From Bacillota bacterium (GTDB lineage: Bacteria > Bacillota > Dethiobacteria > SKNC01), in NCBI GenBank assembly GCA_007120745.1, contig SKNC01000072.1:1-16498 (forward strand): DNA of 16,498 bases. Direction: 5' to 3'. The notes below the pieces were generated by a model, which ran no database searches, was not told the origin of the DNA, and saw only the letters and a program-made list of their open reading frames with translations. This document shows, piece by piece, positions 1 through 7,592 of this stretch. Made by a program: the position numbers and the translations under genes. The first letter of the stretch is position 1; every line of letters starts with the position of its first letter.

Positions 1-506
1 AAATCCAGGTCCTCGGAGTAGATTTCAGTCTTGCAGTATAAAACTCCACCCGGCTTCAATAGAGACTTCAAAAGAGCAAATTCTTTTTTGGGTGATTGAA
101 AATGCTCTATTACCTCGCAGCAGATAATATAATCATACTTTCTTTTTAGTACCTCAGCATTATTCCAAAAATAGGGGTCATATAACTCAACGGAAAACCC
201 CCGGTCCTCCAGGAGTTTTTTAATGACAGGCCCGGGGCCCGCCCCAAAATCGAGTCCTTCATCTAATTTCTTAAACCTCCGGGTAATTTCTGTTACGATC
301 GGTAAAACGAATTTCTGGTATCCGGGGTCATTTACATCATTGTTGTGCTGTTCATACCGGGCTTTTTCCTCATCTCCTGGAAGGTAATGCAGAGGGTCTA
401 AAAATATTGAGCAGCAGGTTTTGCATTTATAGTATCTCTTATGGTTTAATTCATGATATAAAGCAGCATTTGAATTACATAGAGGGCAGCCTGCTGTCAG
501 TTTCAT
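1..506 (-). CDS. Class I SAM-dependent methyltransferase with N-terminal zinc ribbon (partial, C-terminus beyond window)
   Basis: Reading leftward from ATG at 506, 168 codons are open to the window edge. The N-terminus has CPLC at residues 7-10 and CKTC near residues 30-33, a four-cysteine zinc-ribbon arrangement. After about 75 residues comes a Rossmann methyltransferase core: DFGAGPGP (SAM-binding motif I), an acidic YDPY segment ending beta-strand 2, CCEVIEHF (the motif seen in Methyltransf_11/12/23 families) and LLKPGGVLY (motif III). Zinc-ribbon plus methyltransferase proteins of this type modify small molecules or sugars, often in surface-polysaccharide or secondary-metabolite pathways, but the substrate cannot be read here. 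The start has a purine-rich stretch (GAGAAGGA) upstream. The neighbouring msrA is divergent. The family call is solid; the role is unknown. Confidence 0.85.
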   Translation of the reverse strand, partial: MKLTAGCPLCNSNAALYHELNHKRYYKCKTCCSIFLDPLHYLPGDEEKARYEQHNNDVNDPGYQKFVLPIVTEITRRFKKLDEGLDFGAGPGPVIKKLLEDRGFSVELYDPYFWNNAEVLKRKYDYIICCEVIEHFQSPKKEFALLKSLLKPGGVLYCKTEIYSEDLD

Positions 507-738
507 GTCATCTTCACGTCCTTCTCTTTTTAAAATAAATGAACACGGTTGTATTAAGGATACCGAAAAACCATGGGTAAAACAAGCAGAAGTTAAGAAA
601 AAGCCGGTGGAAATCTCGGGGTTCTAAACTGCCTGAAAGTATATGGCGTTTATCAAGTTGTTGTAAATAATTTTAACCTGAAAGAGAAAAATATTTACAG
701 CAGCCTTTTTGCGGCTGGAGCCGGGGGCTTAAAGGCAG

Positions 739-763
739 GGCACATTTTCAATAATTATGTGCC
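739..763 (+). other. Small hairpin in the msrA leader
   Basis: The arms GGCACAT (739-745) and ATGTGCC (757-763) are perfectly complementary around an 11-nt AT-rich loop, 40 nt upstream of the msrA start. No T-run follows, so it does not look like a terminator. The rest of 507-802 is a divergent spacer in which I could not identify a convincing promoter or any small gene. Confidence 0.35.
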
Positions 764-802
764 GGTAAGTTCTAAATTACTTAAAGAAAGGGGATGGGAT
801 GA

Positions 803-1351
803 TTGCAGAATAACCAGAAGAGGGAAACTGCTACTTTGGCCGGAGGATGTTTTTGGTGCCTTGAGCCTATTTTTGATCAGCTCAAGGGAGTTATTCAGGT
901 GATACCAGGATATGCCGGAGGGGATGTTTGTGAACCCAGTTATCAGGAGGTTTGCTCCGGGACTACGGGACATGCTGAAGCGGTGCAGATTACCTTTAAT
1001 CCTGAGGTAATCTCCTTTGAAAAACTTCTGGAAGTCTTTTTCTCTATTCATGACCCTACAACCTTAAACCGCCAGGGAGCAGACGTAGGCACGCATTACC
1101 GTTCAGCAATTTTTTATCATTCAGAGGAACAGTGGAGGATTGCAGAAAATTTCGTAAAAAGGTTGAGTCAGCAAAATTTTTGGCAGGACCCCATTGTCAC
1201 CGAGGTGGTGCCCTTCACCAACTTTTTTCCCGCAGAGGACTATCATCACGGGTACTACCGGCAGAATCCTGGTCAGGGTTACTGTTGTGCCGTGATTGCG
1301 CCCAAAATATCAAAATTCCGCAGGCAGCATGAAGAGAAGCTGAAAGAATAG
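803..1351 (+). CDS. msrA: Peptide-methionine (S)-S-oxide reductase MsrA
   Basis: Cytoplasmic repair enzyme that reduces the S-epimer of methionine sulfoxide in proteins and free methionine, using thioredoxin-type reductant. The 182-residue product has the catalytic GCFWC motif at residues 15-19 (Cys16 nucleophile), GTTGHAE, QGADVGTHYRS, the AEDYHHGYY segment and GYCC at 159-162, where the resolving cysteine normally lies. Length is normal and there is no MsrB fusion. The start is TTG at 803: an in-frame TGA lies immediately upstream (800-802), and AAGGGG (788-793) sits 9 nt before it. The PPC-domain gene follows after 68 nt on the same strand, so the two may be co-transcribed. For an anaerobe this suggests oxidative-damage repair. 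Confidence 0.96.
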   Translation: MQNNQKRETATLAGGCFWCLEPIFDQLKGVIQVIPGYAGGDVCEPSYQEVCSGTTGHAEAVQITFNPEVISFEKLLEVFFSIHDPTTLNRQGADVGTHYRSAIFYHSEEQWRIAENFVKRLSQQNFWQDPIVTEVVPFTNFFPAEDYHHGYYRQNPGQGYCCAVIAPKISKFRRQHEEKLKE

Positions 1352-1419
1352 GCTTTCTACAGTTTAAGTAGATTTTACAAGTTCACTTAACCCGGGTAAG
1401 AAATGAAGGTGGTGCTTTT

Positions 1420-1878
1420 TTGAAATATTCTGAAGCAAATATGGGGAGAGTTTTTGTTTTAAGGCTGGAGCACGGGGATATGATTCCTGACATAATTGAG
1501 AAATTTGCTGGAGATCAACAGGTAAACGGGGCACTGGTTTTCTTTTTAGGCGGGGCTGAGAAGGACAGCAAAGTGATTGTAGGGCCAAAAGACGGAAAAG
1601 AAGCCAAACCGGTTCCCATGATTACCCTGCTGAAAGATGTCAGCGAGGCCCTGGGGGTAGGTACACTTTTTATGAATGAGGAAGGGAGACCCAAGCTTCA
1701 CATGCATTCTGCCTTTGGCAGAGAAAGGAATACCGTAACGGGCTGTACCCGGCAGGGAGTGGAGGTATGGCAGATTGGAGAAGTAGTGATACTGGAACTA
1801 ACCGGCAGTGCCGCCTGCAGGAAAGTGGACGCTGAAACCGGATTTGAGCTGCTGGAGGTTCATGAAAAAAAGAAGTAA
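1420..1878 (+). CDS. PPC/DUF296-domain protein (AF0104/ALDC/Ptd012-like fold)
   Basis: The 152-residue protein is essentially one PPC (plants and prokaryotes conserved) domain. It begins with the family-typical opening in which a beta-strand is followed by HGDMIPDIIEKFA, and has the LHMHSAFGR segment with His94 and His96, the probable metal ligands. TGCTRQGVEVW then stands where other subfamilies have GGH, and a hydrophobic strand (VVILELTG) follows. In plants the domain is attached to AT-hooks; bacterial stand-alone versions have no settled function, and no AT-hook or other DNA-binding extension is visible here. The TTG at 1420 is preferred because AAGGTGGT (1406-1413) is 6 nt upstream; the first ATG, at 1441, lacks a site. 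It lies downstream of msrA and ends before a strong terminator. The family call is confident; no role is assigned. Confidence 0.85.
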   Translation: MKYSEANMGRVFVLRLEHGDMIPDIIEKFAGDQQVNGALVFFLGGAEKDSKVIVGPKDGKEAKPVPMITLLKDVSEALGVGTLFMNEEGRPKLHMHSAFGRERNTVTGCTRQGVEVWQIGEVVILELTGSAACRKVDAETGFELLEVHEKKK

Positions 1879-1945
1879 TTTGTTTAATGAAAAACGTCAA
1901 GATCCTGAAGTGCCCCCAAGCCGATGTGTTTTGGAGCTGCATGGA

Positions 1946-1982
1946 AAAAGCAAAAATGGCACGATGGGCCATTTTTGCTTTT
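1946..1982. terminator. Bidirectional intrinsic terminator between convergent operons
   Basis: Perfect 15-bp inverted repeat: left arm AAAAGCAAAAATGGC (1946-1960), right arm GCCATTTTTGCTTTT (1968-1982), with a 7-nt loop. The arms themselves supply a T-run in both directions. It lies between the end of the msrA/PPC unit (plus strand) and the end of the por-nuo operon (minus strand), so it can stop transcription from both sides. Confidence 0.85.
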
Positions 1983-2075
1983 AAAATTTATCTCTTATGA
2001 AGAATAAATGTCAGGAAGGAAGGCAGAATTTCAGAGGATTTAATTACGGCTCAAACTTTAAGAAGGCCATGGTAT

Positions 2076-2807
2076 TTACCGGCAGTCCGGGCATAAATCA
2101 AACCATTCTGCCAGGTAAGGGTCTCCGGTTCTTTTCAGGTAGTAGTCCACCTGGGCTTTGGGAATATAGGCACTGCTGCAGTCATTACAGACTTTCATGG
2201 ATAATACTCTTTTCCAGCGTTCCAGTTTTCTCTTCCGTCCCAGGTCCTCCATGCTGATGCATCCGGTCGGGCAGACGTGAACACAGGTTCCACAGCCGAT
2301 GCAGCTCTCCGGTTCCTCTTCAAAGGGTGGGACCACTTTCCGCTCCGGCCCCTTAGAGGAAAAGGTGATGCTGCCGGGCCCTACCAGTTCTTCACAGGCT
2401 CTTACGCACAGCCCGCACTTTATGCAGTCGTCCCCTTTTTCCCCGGAGGAGGGGAATCCGCCAGGAATAGTTTCTATTCCCAGTTTCCGAGCCATCTGCT
2501 GAATTTCTGGTGAATCCGGAGCCATGGTTAGTATTAATTCCATGACCAGGCGCCGGGCTTTTTGGACCCGGGGGGTTTCAGTCTCTACTTGAATTCCCTG
2601 GGAGACCGGATAAGTGCATGAAGTAGTCAATTCCACCTTTTCCCCTTTGGTCACCTCCACCTGACAGAGCCTGCAGCCGCCATAGGGGGGTAGTTTTTCA
2701 TGGTAGCAGAGATGAGGAATTTCAATTCCATTGTCTATTGCTGCCTGAAGCAGGTTTTGACCTTTTTGGGCTTCATACTTCTTTCCGTTAATGGTTAAAG
2801 TAATCAT
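2076..2807 (-). CDS. HoxU/HydA-N-terminus-like iron-sulfur subunit ([2Fe-2S] plus two [4Fe-4S])
   Basis: Electron-transfer subunit of 243 residues, last gene of the por-nuo operon. The N-terminal plant-type ferredoxin domain has Cys34, Cys45, Cys48 and Cys64. Then come two ferredoxin-type [4Fe-4S] motifs: Cys128/131/134/138 and Cys169/172/175/179. This is the layout of NuoG, HoxU and hydrogenase HydA N-termini, but the His-x3-Cys-x2-Cys-x5-Cys motif normally between the ferredoxin and the [4Fe-4S] pair is absent; APDSPEIQQMARKLGIE occupies that place. There is no H-cluster or molybdopterin domain. The C-terminus adds CNDC (207-210) and CPDC (239-242), a possible zinc or rubredoxin-like site. 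ATG at 2807 is chosen because GAGGG lies 6 nt upstream; the TTG at 2813 would abut that site. The likely role is to link NuoE/F to the 2-oxoacid oxidoreductase, by inference from the operon. Confidence 0.85.
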   Translation of the reverse strand: MITLTINGKKYEAQKGQNLLQAAIDNGIEIPHLCYHEKLPPYGGCRLCQVEVTKGEKVELTTSCTYPVSQGIQVETETPRVQKARRLVMELILTMAPDSPEIQQMARKLGIETIPGGFPSSGEKGDDCIKCGLCVRACEELVGPGSITFSSKGPERKVVPPFEEEPESCIGCGTCVHVCPTGCISMEDLGRKRKLERWKRVLSMKVCNDCSSAYIPKAQVDYYLKRTGDPYLAEWFDLCPDCR

Positions 2808-2837
2808 TTTCAACCCTCACAAGTCTTTTATTTTTTG

Positions 2838-2869
2838 GGGTCAGGCTTGAAATATTTCAAGCCTGACCC
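2838..2869. repeat. Perfect 32-nt palindrome, REP-like, copy 1 (nuoF/hoxU-like spacer)
   Basis: The sequence equals its own reverse complement over 32 nt; the left half is GGGTCAGGCTTGAAAT and the right half mirrors it. It fills much of the 74-nt spacer between the NuoF-like and HoxU-like genes. In the transcribed (minus) direction the hairpin is followed by CAAAAAA rather than a T-run, so it is not a standard terminator for this operon. The core GTCAGGCTTGAA with its mirror recurs at 6362-6396 in the same operon. Confidence 0.8.
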
Positions 2870-2881
2870 TTTTCTATTTGT

Positions 2882-4735
2882 TTATTCCACCAGCACCGCA
2901 TTGAATCGGCAGGCCTCCTGGCAAATGCCGCAGCGGATGCAGAACTCCTGATTGATAGTCATGGGGGAACCTTTATTTCCTTCCACAGCATCTACGGAAC
3001 ATACTTTTTTGCAGCGGCCGCAGCCGTTGCAGTGTTCCGGTTCAATGGTATAACGGATTAAAGCCTTACAGACCCCGGCGGGACAGCACTTATCCTTGAT
3101 ATGGGTTTCGTATTCCTCCCGAAAATATTTCAAGGTGCTGAGCACCGGGTTGGAGGCGGTACTGCCCAGGGCGCACAGGGAAGTATTTTCAATGATCCAG
3201 GCCAGGTCCTCCAGCTGCTGCAGGTCCGTTTCACAGCCTTCACCCAAAGTGATTTTTTCCAGGATATCATGCATTTTTTTGATGCCCTCCCGGCAGCTGG
3301 TGCATTTGCCGCAGGATTCTTCCATTAAAAACTGCATGAAATATTTGGCCACATCCACCATGCAGCTGTTTTCATCCATGACAATCATTCCTCCGGACCC
3401 CATCATGGAACCCATCTGGTTCAGCCGGTCAAAATCTACAGGGACGTCCAGATGCTCTTCCGGGATACAGCCTCCGGAGGGTCCTCCGGTCTGGACTGCT
3501 TTAAACTTTTTCCCTTCTTTAATTCCTCCTCCGATATCATAGATAATGGTCCTCAGGGGAGTTCCCATGGGAACCTCAATAAGTCCGGTGTTATTAACCT
3601 TGCCCACCAGAGAAAAAATCTTGGTTCCGGGGTTATTGTCGCTGCCCAGGCCGCTGTACCAGTCGGATCCCTCTTTCATAATCAGGGGAACGTTGGCCCA
3701 GGTTTCCACGTTGTTCAGGCTGGTAGGTTTCCCCCAGAGGCCGCTGATGGCGGCGTTGACGTGTTTGGGACGGGGTTCCCCGGCGCTGCCCTCGATGGCT
3801 GAAATCAGCGCGCTGGATTCCCCGGAAACAAAAGCCCCGGCTCCCCGCTTTACCTTCACATCAAAATCAAAGCCTGAACCCAAGATGTTTTTCCCCAAAA
3901 GGCCGTATTCTCTGGCCTGTTCAACAGCTTCGGTAATGTTCTCCAGGGCCAGGGGATATTCCTGGCGCACAAAAACATAACCCTCCCGGGCACCGACGGC
4001 ATAAGCACCGATGGCCAGGCCCTCCAGCACCAGGTGGGGGTTTCCCTCCAGGATGCTCCGGTCCATATAGGCTCCGGGGTCACCTTCATCAGCATTCACA
4101 ATTACATACTTTTTCTCTCCCGGGGTATTTCGGGTAGTCTCCCACTTGATGCCTGTGGGAAAACCGGCGCCTCCCCGACCCCTGAGGTTGGCTTTTTTAA
4201 CCTCCAGCAGCACCTTATCCGGGCTCATTTCGGTAAGGGCATGGGCCAGCGCGCTGTACCCCTCCAGGGCAATATAGTCCTCAATGTTTTGAGGGTCAAC
4301 CAGGCGGTTTTTGCCAAAAATAACTCTCCTCTGGTATTTATAAAAGGGTATTTCTGATTCCCGGGCAAACTTTTCTCCGCTGACCGGGTCAGTGAAGAGC
4401 AGGCGATCCACTGTCTTTTTCTCCAGCAGGGTGGTTTCCACAATCTCCGGAATATCCTCGGGTTTTACCCGGCAGTAACAAATTTCATCAGGGAGGATTA
4501 CCACAATGGGACCCTGCTCGCAAAAGCCGTGGCACCCGGTGGATTTTACGCTTACCTGGTCGGTAAGGCCCCGGGAGGCCAGTTCTTTTTTAAAGGCATT
4601 ATGAATTTTCTCACTGGCATAAGCCCTGCAGCCTGTACCCTGGCAGAGGGTTACTACCGGTCGCTCCGGTTCTTTTCGGGAGGCCAGTTCTTTTTGAAGT
4701 CTTTCCAGGTCTGATTTGGAAGTCAACCTGTTCAA
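2882..4735 (-). CDS. NuoF-like NADH-binding flavoprotein subunit (HydB/HndC type)
   Basis: Binds FMN and NAD(H) and exchanges electrons with several iron-sulfur clusters. Numbering from the upstream GTG: a thioredoxin-like [2Fe-2S] domain (Cys34, Cys39, Cys71, Cys75), the FMN/NADH domain with GRGGAGFPTGIKWE at 189-202, an SLBB region, the NuoF [4Fe-4S] site (Cys478/481/484 and Cys524), a conserved CCPAGVC segment (553-559), and a C-terminal two-cluster ferredoxin (Cys572/575/578/582 and Cys602/605/608/612). About 617 residues is the length of HydB/HndC of NAD-linked [FeFe]-hydrogenases and longer than NuoF of complex I. The TTG at 4735 is preferred: AGAGGTG lies 6 nt before it, whereas the GTG at 4744 is part of that Shine-Dalgarno; using it adds three residues. 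The NuoE-like gene precedes it by 45 nt. Confidence 0.93.
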   Translation of the reverse strand: MNRLTSKSDLERLQKELASRKEPERPVVTLCQGTGCRAYASEKIHNAFKKELASRGLTDQVSVKSTGCHGFCEQGPIVVILPDEICYCRVKPEDIPEIVETTLLEKKTVDRLLFTDPVSGEKFARESEIPFYKYQRRVIFGKNRLVDPQNIEDYIALEGYSALAHALTEMSPDKVLLEVKKANLRGRGGAGFPTGIKWETTRNTPGEKKYVIVNADEGDPGAYMDRSILEGNPHLVLEGLAIGAYAVGAREGYVFVRQEYPLALENITEAVEQAREYGLLGKNILGSGFDFDVKVKRGAGAFVSGESSALISAIEGSAGEPRPKHVNAAISGLWGKPTSLNNVETWANVPLIMKEGSDWYSGLGSDNNPGTKIFSLVGKVNNTGLIEVPMGTPLRTIIYDIGGGIKEGKKFKAVQTGGPSGGCIPEEHLDVPVDFDRLNQMGSMMGSGGMIVMDENSCMVDVAKYFMQFLMEESCGKCTSCREGIKKMHDILEKITLGEGCETDLQQLEDLAWIIENTSLCALGSTASNPVLSTLKYFREEYETHIKDKCCPAGVCKALIRYTIEPEHCNGCGRCKKVCSVDAVEGNKGSPMTINQEFCIRCGICQEACRFNAVLVE

Positions 4736-4780
4736 AGGATTCACCTCTTTCTACGTTGAGGGAATTTTAATTTATTGAAT

Positions 4781-5266
4781 TTACGCCTGTTTCTTTTCTT
4801 TTTCTTTCAGCTCTTCAGCATATTGTTTTAACATTTTACTTACCTTCAAAGCAGACATATCTCCGTGATGCTCACCGTTTACCACCACCACCGGACCCAG
4901 GGCACAGGCCCCAACACAGCTGACGGTTTTCAGCCCGAAGCTCTGATCCGGGGTCACTTCACCAGCCTTGATACCCAGCTGTTGGCTCAGTTCATCCAGG
5001 ATTCTGGGGGCACCCCTGACATGACAGGCAGTACCGGTACATACATGGACCTGGCAGTCTCCCATGGGCTTCAGGCTCAAGGCTTCGTAGAATTTCGCAA
5101 TTCGATACAGCCTGGCTACCGGAATGTCTAACTTTTCCGCCAGGCAGCTTAACGCTTCTTTGGGAAGATATTTTTCTTCCTCCTGGATGTCCAGAAGCAT
5201 TTCCAGTATTTCTTGGGGATTGCCCTGATACTTTTCCATTACCCTGTCAATGGTGTCTTTGTACAT
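4781..5266 (-). CDS. NuoE-like thioredoxin-fold [2Fe-2S] subunit (HydC/HndA type)
   Basis: The 161-residue protein is the usual partner of NuoF-like flavoproteins. An N-terminal helical bundle (about residues 1-65, containing the family-typical YLPKEAL and IAKFYEAL) precedes a thioredoxin-like fold with one [2Fe-2S] cluster bound by Cys76, Cys81, Cys117 and Cys121 (CTGTAC and CVGAC). The C-terminus is a charged, Lys/Glu-rich helix. The ATG at 5266 follows AGGAAGAGGT on the coding strand. It lies 53 nt after porB and 45 nt before the NuoF-like start, so it is clearly in the operon. NuoE-type subunits are required for flavin-based bifurcation in trimeric hydrogenases; its presence with a full-length HydB-like flavoprotein is why NAD(H) coupling is proposed. 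Confidence 0.93.
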   Translation of the reverse strand: MYKDTIDRVMEKYQGNPQEILEMLLDIQEEEKYLPKEALSCLAEKLDIPVARLYRIAKFYEALSLKPMGDCQVHVCTGTACHVRGAPRILDELSQQLGIKAGEVTPDQSFGLKTVSCVGACALGPVVVVNGEHHGDMSALKVSKMLKQYAEELKEKEKKQA

Positions 5267-5319
5267 ATGACCTCTTCCTTTGCTTTTTAATATCCAGGGA
5301 AAGGGGGAGAAGGCAGGGG

Positions 5320-6342
5320 TTATACCGGTGCCCCCGCTTTAACCCGGAAAATTTTCGCTGCCTCAGTTTCTCCTTCCTGTTCCTTGGAGAGGGCTTCATC
5401 TGCACCTGCACTTGGGTCAATTTGTTCCGCTTTTTCTCTGAGCTCCTGCCATTCCTTACAGACCCGTTCCTGAATCTCCTCCATCATTTCCGGGCTGAGG
5501 CGGCGGAACCTTCCCTGTTTTTTCAAGTATTGTTTTACCGGAACCAGTTTTTCAAGGTTCATGGTAATCCGGTGTTTTCCTTTATCAATTTCATAAAGTG
5601 GAAATATTCCTGTTTCCACTGCCAACCGGGCCAGCTGTATGCTGTCCTCTGCGGCAATACCCCATCCCGGAGGGCAGGGGCTCAGGACATGAAGGTACGC
5701 AGGACCTTCTGTTTCCATTCCTTTTTTAACTTTCTCCACCAGGTCCAGGGGATGGCTGGGGGAGGCGGTTGCTGCATAGGGGATATCATGAGCGGCAGTA
5801 ATCCGCATCATATTTTTTTTCCAGGTGAGCTGACCGCTGTTAACCCTTCCGGCGGGAGAAGTGGTGGTTACTGCGCCGAAGGGAGTGGCAGAGGACCTCT
5901 GAACGCCGGTATTCATATAAGCTTCATTGTCATAACAGACGTAGAGAAAATCATGTCCCCGTTCCAGGGCTCCGGATAGGGCCTGCAGGCCGATATCTGC
6001 AGTTCCGCCGTCTCCGGCCATGGCCACCACGGTGATTTTTCTTCCATCAATTTTCCCTTTACGTCTTTGAGCTTTTAACCCGGCCTCAATACCGCTGGCC
6101 ACGGCGGCGGCATTCTCAAAAGCCACGTGAATCCAGGGTACTTCCCAGGAACTCTGGGGGAAAGGAGAAGAGACAACCTCCATACACCCCGTAGCGCTGG
6201 CCATGACTATATTACGGCCTAAAGCCTTTTGAACCATGCGCACGGCCACTGCCTGTCCGCATCCGGAACAGGCCCGGTGGCCCGGGGCAAAGTATTCTTT
6301 TGAAGTCAGTGTTTTTACCGCATATACATTTGCATCGCTCAT
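5320..6342 (-). CDS. porB: 2-oxoacid (pyruvate):ferredoxin oxidoreductase, beta subunit (TPP-binding)
   Basis: Carries thiamine diphosphate and the proximal [4Fe-4S] cluster of the coenzyme-A-acylating oxidoreductase (pyruvate + CoA + oxidised ferredoxin to acetyl-CoA + CO2 + reduced ferredoxin, reversible). The TPP/Mg motif is GDGG (110-113) followed by NEAYMNTG (139-146). Probable cluster cysteines are Cys25 and Cys28 (CSGC), Cys53 and Cys223, as in archaeal-type POR beta. The YMNTG wording and the companion alpha subunit favour pyruvate or a short 2-oxoacid over 2-oxoglutarate. At 340 residues it is slightly longer than many PorB proteins; the extra length is a charged C-terminal tail from about residue 285. 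The ATG at 6342 has GAAAGGG upstream. A palindromic repeat separates it from porA. Confidence 0.93.
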   Translation of the reverse strand: MSDANVYAVKTLTSKEYFAPGHRACSGCGQAVAVRMVQKALGRNIVMASATGCMEVVSSPFPQSSWEVPWIHVAFENAAAVASGIEAGLKAQRRKGKIDGRKITVVAMAGDGGTADIGLQALSGALERGHDFLYVCYDNEAYMNTGVQRSSATPFGAVTTTSPAGRVNSGQLTWKKNMMRITAAHDIPYAATASPSHPLDLVEKVKKGMETEGPAYLHVLSPCPPGWGIAAEDSIQLARLAVETGIFPLYEIDKGKHRITMNLEKLVPVKQYLKKQGRFRRLSPEMMEEIQERVCKEWQELREKAEQIDPSAGADEALSKEQEGETEAAKIFRVKAGAPV

Positions 6343-6358
6343 GGTATTAACCCTTTCT

Positions 6359-6399
6359 GGAGTCAGGCTTGAATAAGGGAATTATTCAAGCCTGACCCC
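6359..6399. repeat. Palindromic repeat, REP-like, copy 2 (porA/porB spacer)
   Basis: Arms GTCAGGCTTGAATAA (6362-6376) and TTATTCAAGCCTGAC (6382-6396) are a perfect 15-bp inverted repeat with a 5-nt loop. An outer GG/CC pair is added across an A-C mismatch. It occupies most of the 62-nt spacer between porA and porB and shares the core GTCAGGCTTGAA/TTCAAGCCTGAC with the palindrome at 2838-2869. No T-run follows in the direction of transcription. Confidence 0.8.
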
Positions 6400-6404
6400 G
6401 GTGT

Positions 6405-7592
6405 TTAGTGGTGTTCTCTGGCTCCGAAAATTTCATAGGTGGAGCCTGTAACCGGAGATAAAGCAGATTCAGCTTCCGTTTTTTCTACCATCTCTACAAA
6501 GTCTTGAATGGTGACGTTTCGCCCTCCCAGGCCGATAATATAACTGTCTACCCGGGGGGGATTGTTTATTCCGTACAGAGCTGAACGAATCTCGGATGCC
6601 ACCGGTCCTCCAGGGCCTCCGGAGGAAACAGCCCGGTCCATGACGATCAGTCTTTGTGCACCGGCTGCTGCCCGGGAAAACTCTTCAAAGGGGAAGGGGC
6701 GCCAGAGCCGCAGCTCTAAGAGGCCAACTTTTTCCCCTTGGTCCCGCATTAATTTTACCGCCTCCGCAGCGGTTTCGCTGAGGCTTCCCATGCTGACAAT
6801 GATGGTATCTGCATCCTGACAGAACAGCTCTTCCACCGGCCGGTAATGGCGGCCGGTACGCTTTCCCCAGGAGTTCCAGGCCTCCAGGATTGAGGGATAG
6901 GAGGCTTTTAATACCTCATCATGAGCTTTTTTGGCTTCCGTATATAATGCCGGGGTGGCATATGCCCCCATAGTCAAGGGGTGATCGGGGTGAAGGGTAT
7001 ATTTTGGCTGGTAAGGAGGCAGGTATCCCTTCAGTTCATCGGGGGTCATTATTTCTACGGGTTCAAAGGTATGGGACAAGATAAATCCGTCCATATTGAT
7101 AATAACCGGAAGCAGCACGTTTTCTTTTTCTGCAATTCGATATCCGATAAATACATGGTCATAAACCTCCTGACCATTTTTCACAAACAATTGAATGCAT
7201 CCGCTGTCCCGGATAGACATGACGTCGCTGTGGTCGTTCCAGATGGAGAGGGGGCCTGAGAGGGAACGGTTGACCAGCAGCATGACCAGAGGCAGTCTCA
7301 GGGCAGATACGATGGGCACCAGTTCGCTCATCAGGGCCAGGCCCTGGGAACTGGTGGAGGTAAAAGTGCGGGCGCCGGAAGCCTGGCTGCCGATACATAC
7401 GCTCATGGCGGAATGTTCGGATTCCACCGTTACGTATTCCCCATCCAGCTGTCCGTCGGCTGCGAACTCAGAAAGTTTTTCAACAATATGGGTTTGAGGT
7501 GTAATGGGATAAGCTGCAACTACGTCTACATCTGCTTGCTTTACCGCTTCTGCCGCGGCAATGGATACTTCCATTCCAATGCGTTTTGCCAT
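6405..7592 (-). CDS. porA: 2-oxoacid (pyruvate):ferredoxin oxidoreductase, alpha subunit
   Basis: The 395-residue protein matches the PorA subunit of four-domain-type pyruvate synthases. YPITPQT at 28-34 is the family's substrate/TPP-facing loop, VESEHSAMS (57-65) and TFTSTSSQGLALM (76-88) form the pyrimidine-binding domain I core, and NDHSDVMSIRDSG (119-131) is the pyruvate-type version of the segment that differs in 2-oxoglutarate and indolepyruvate enzymes. The C-terminal half contains the transketolase-C-like domain (DTIIVSMGS, LLELRLWRPFP, VMDRAVS) and the GLGGRNV segment. Its ATG overlaps the porGD stop codon by one base (TAATG), so translation is coupled. Pyruvate is the best substrate guess; 2-oxobutyrate or branched-chain 2-oxoacids are not excluded. 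Confidence 0.93.
   Translation of the reverse strand: MAKRIGMEVSIAAAEAVKQADVDVVAAYPITPQTHIVEKLSEFAADGQLDGEYVTVESEHSAMSVCIGSQASGARTFTSTSSQGLALMSELVPIVSALRLPLVMLLVNRSLSGPLSIWNDHSDVMSIRDSGCIQLFVKNGQEVYDHVFIGYRIAEKENVLLPVIINMDGFILSHTFEPVEIMTPDELKGYLPPYQPKYTLHPDHPLTMGAYATPALYTEAKKAHDEVLKASYPSILEAWNSWGKRTGRHYRPVEELFCQDADTIIVSMGSLSETAAEAVKLMRDQGEKVGLLELRLWRPFPFEEFSRAAAGAQRLIVMDRAVSSGGPGGPVASEIRSALYGINNPPRVDSYIIGLGGRNVTIQDFVEMVEKTEAESALSPVTGSTYEIFGAREHH

Noticed and set aside
1997..2513. Plus-strand open frames opposite the HoxU-like gene
   Set aside because: Low-complexity translations with no family features; the minus-strand frame has clear cluster motifs.
2838..2869. Reading the palindrome as an operon-internal terminator
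   Set aside because: In the direction of transcription it is followed by A-rich, not T-rich, sequence, and a further operon gene lies downstream.
3096..3980. Long open frames on the plus strand opposite the NuoF-like gene
   Set aside because: They lie antisense to a fully conserved coding sequence, lack recognisable domains and good ribosome-binding sites, and are explained by its codon composition.
2076..4735. [FeFe]-hydrogenase encoded in the operon
   Set aside because: No H-cluster motifs (TSCCP, MPCxxK, ExMxCxGGC type) occur in any operon protein; the HoxU-like subunit ends after the ferredoxin domains and a short tail.
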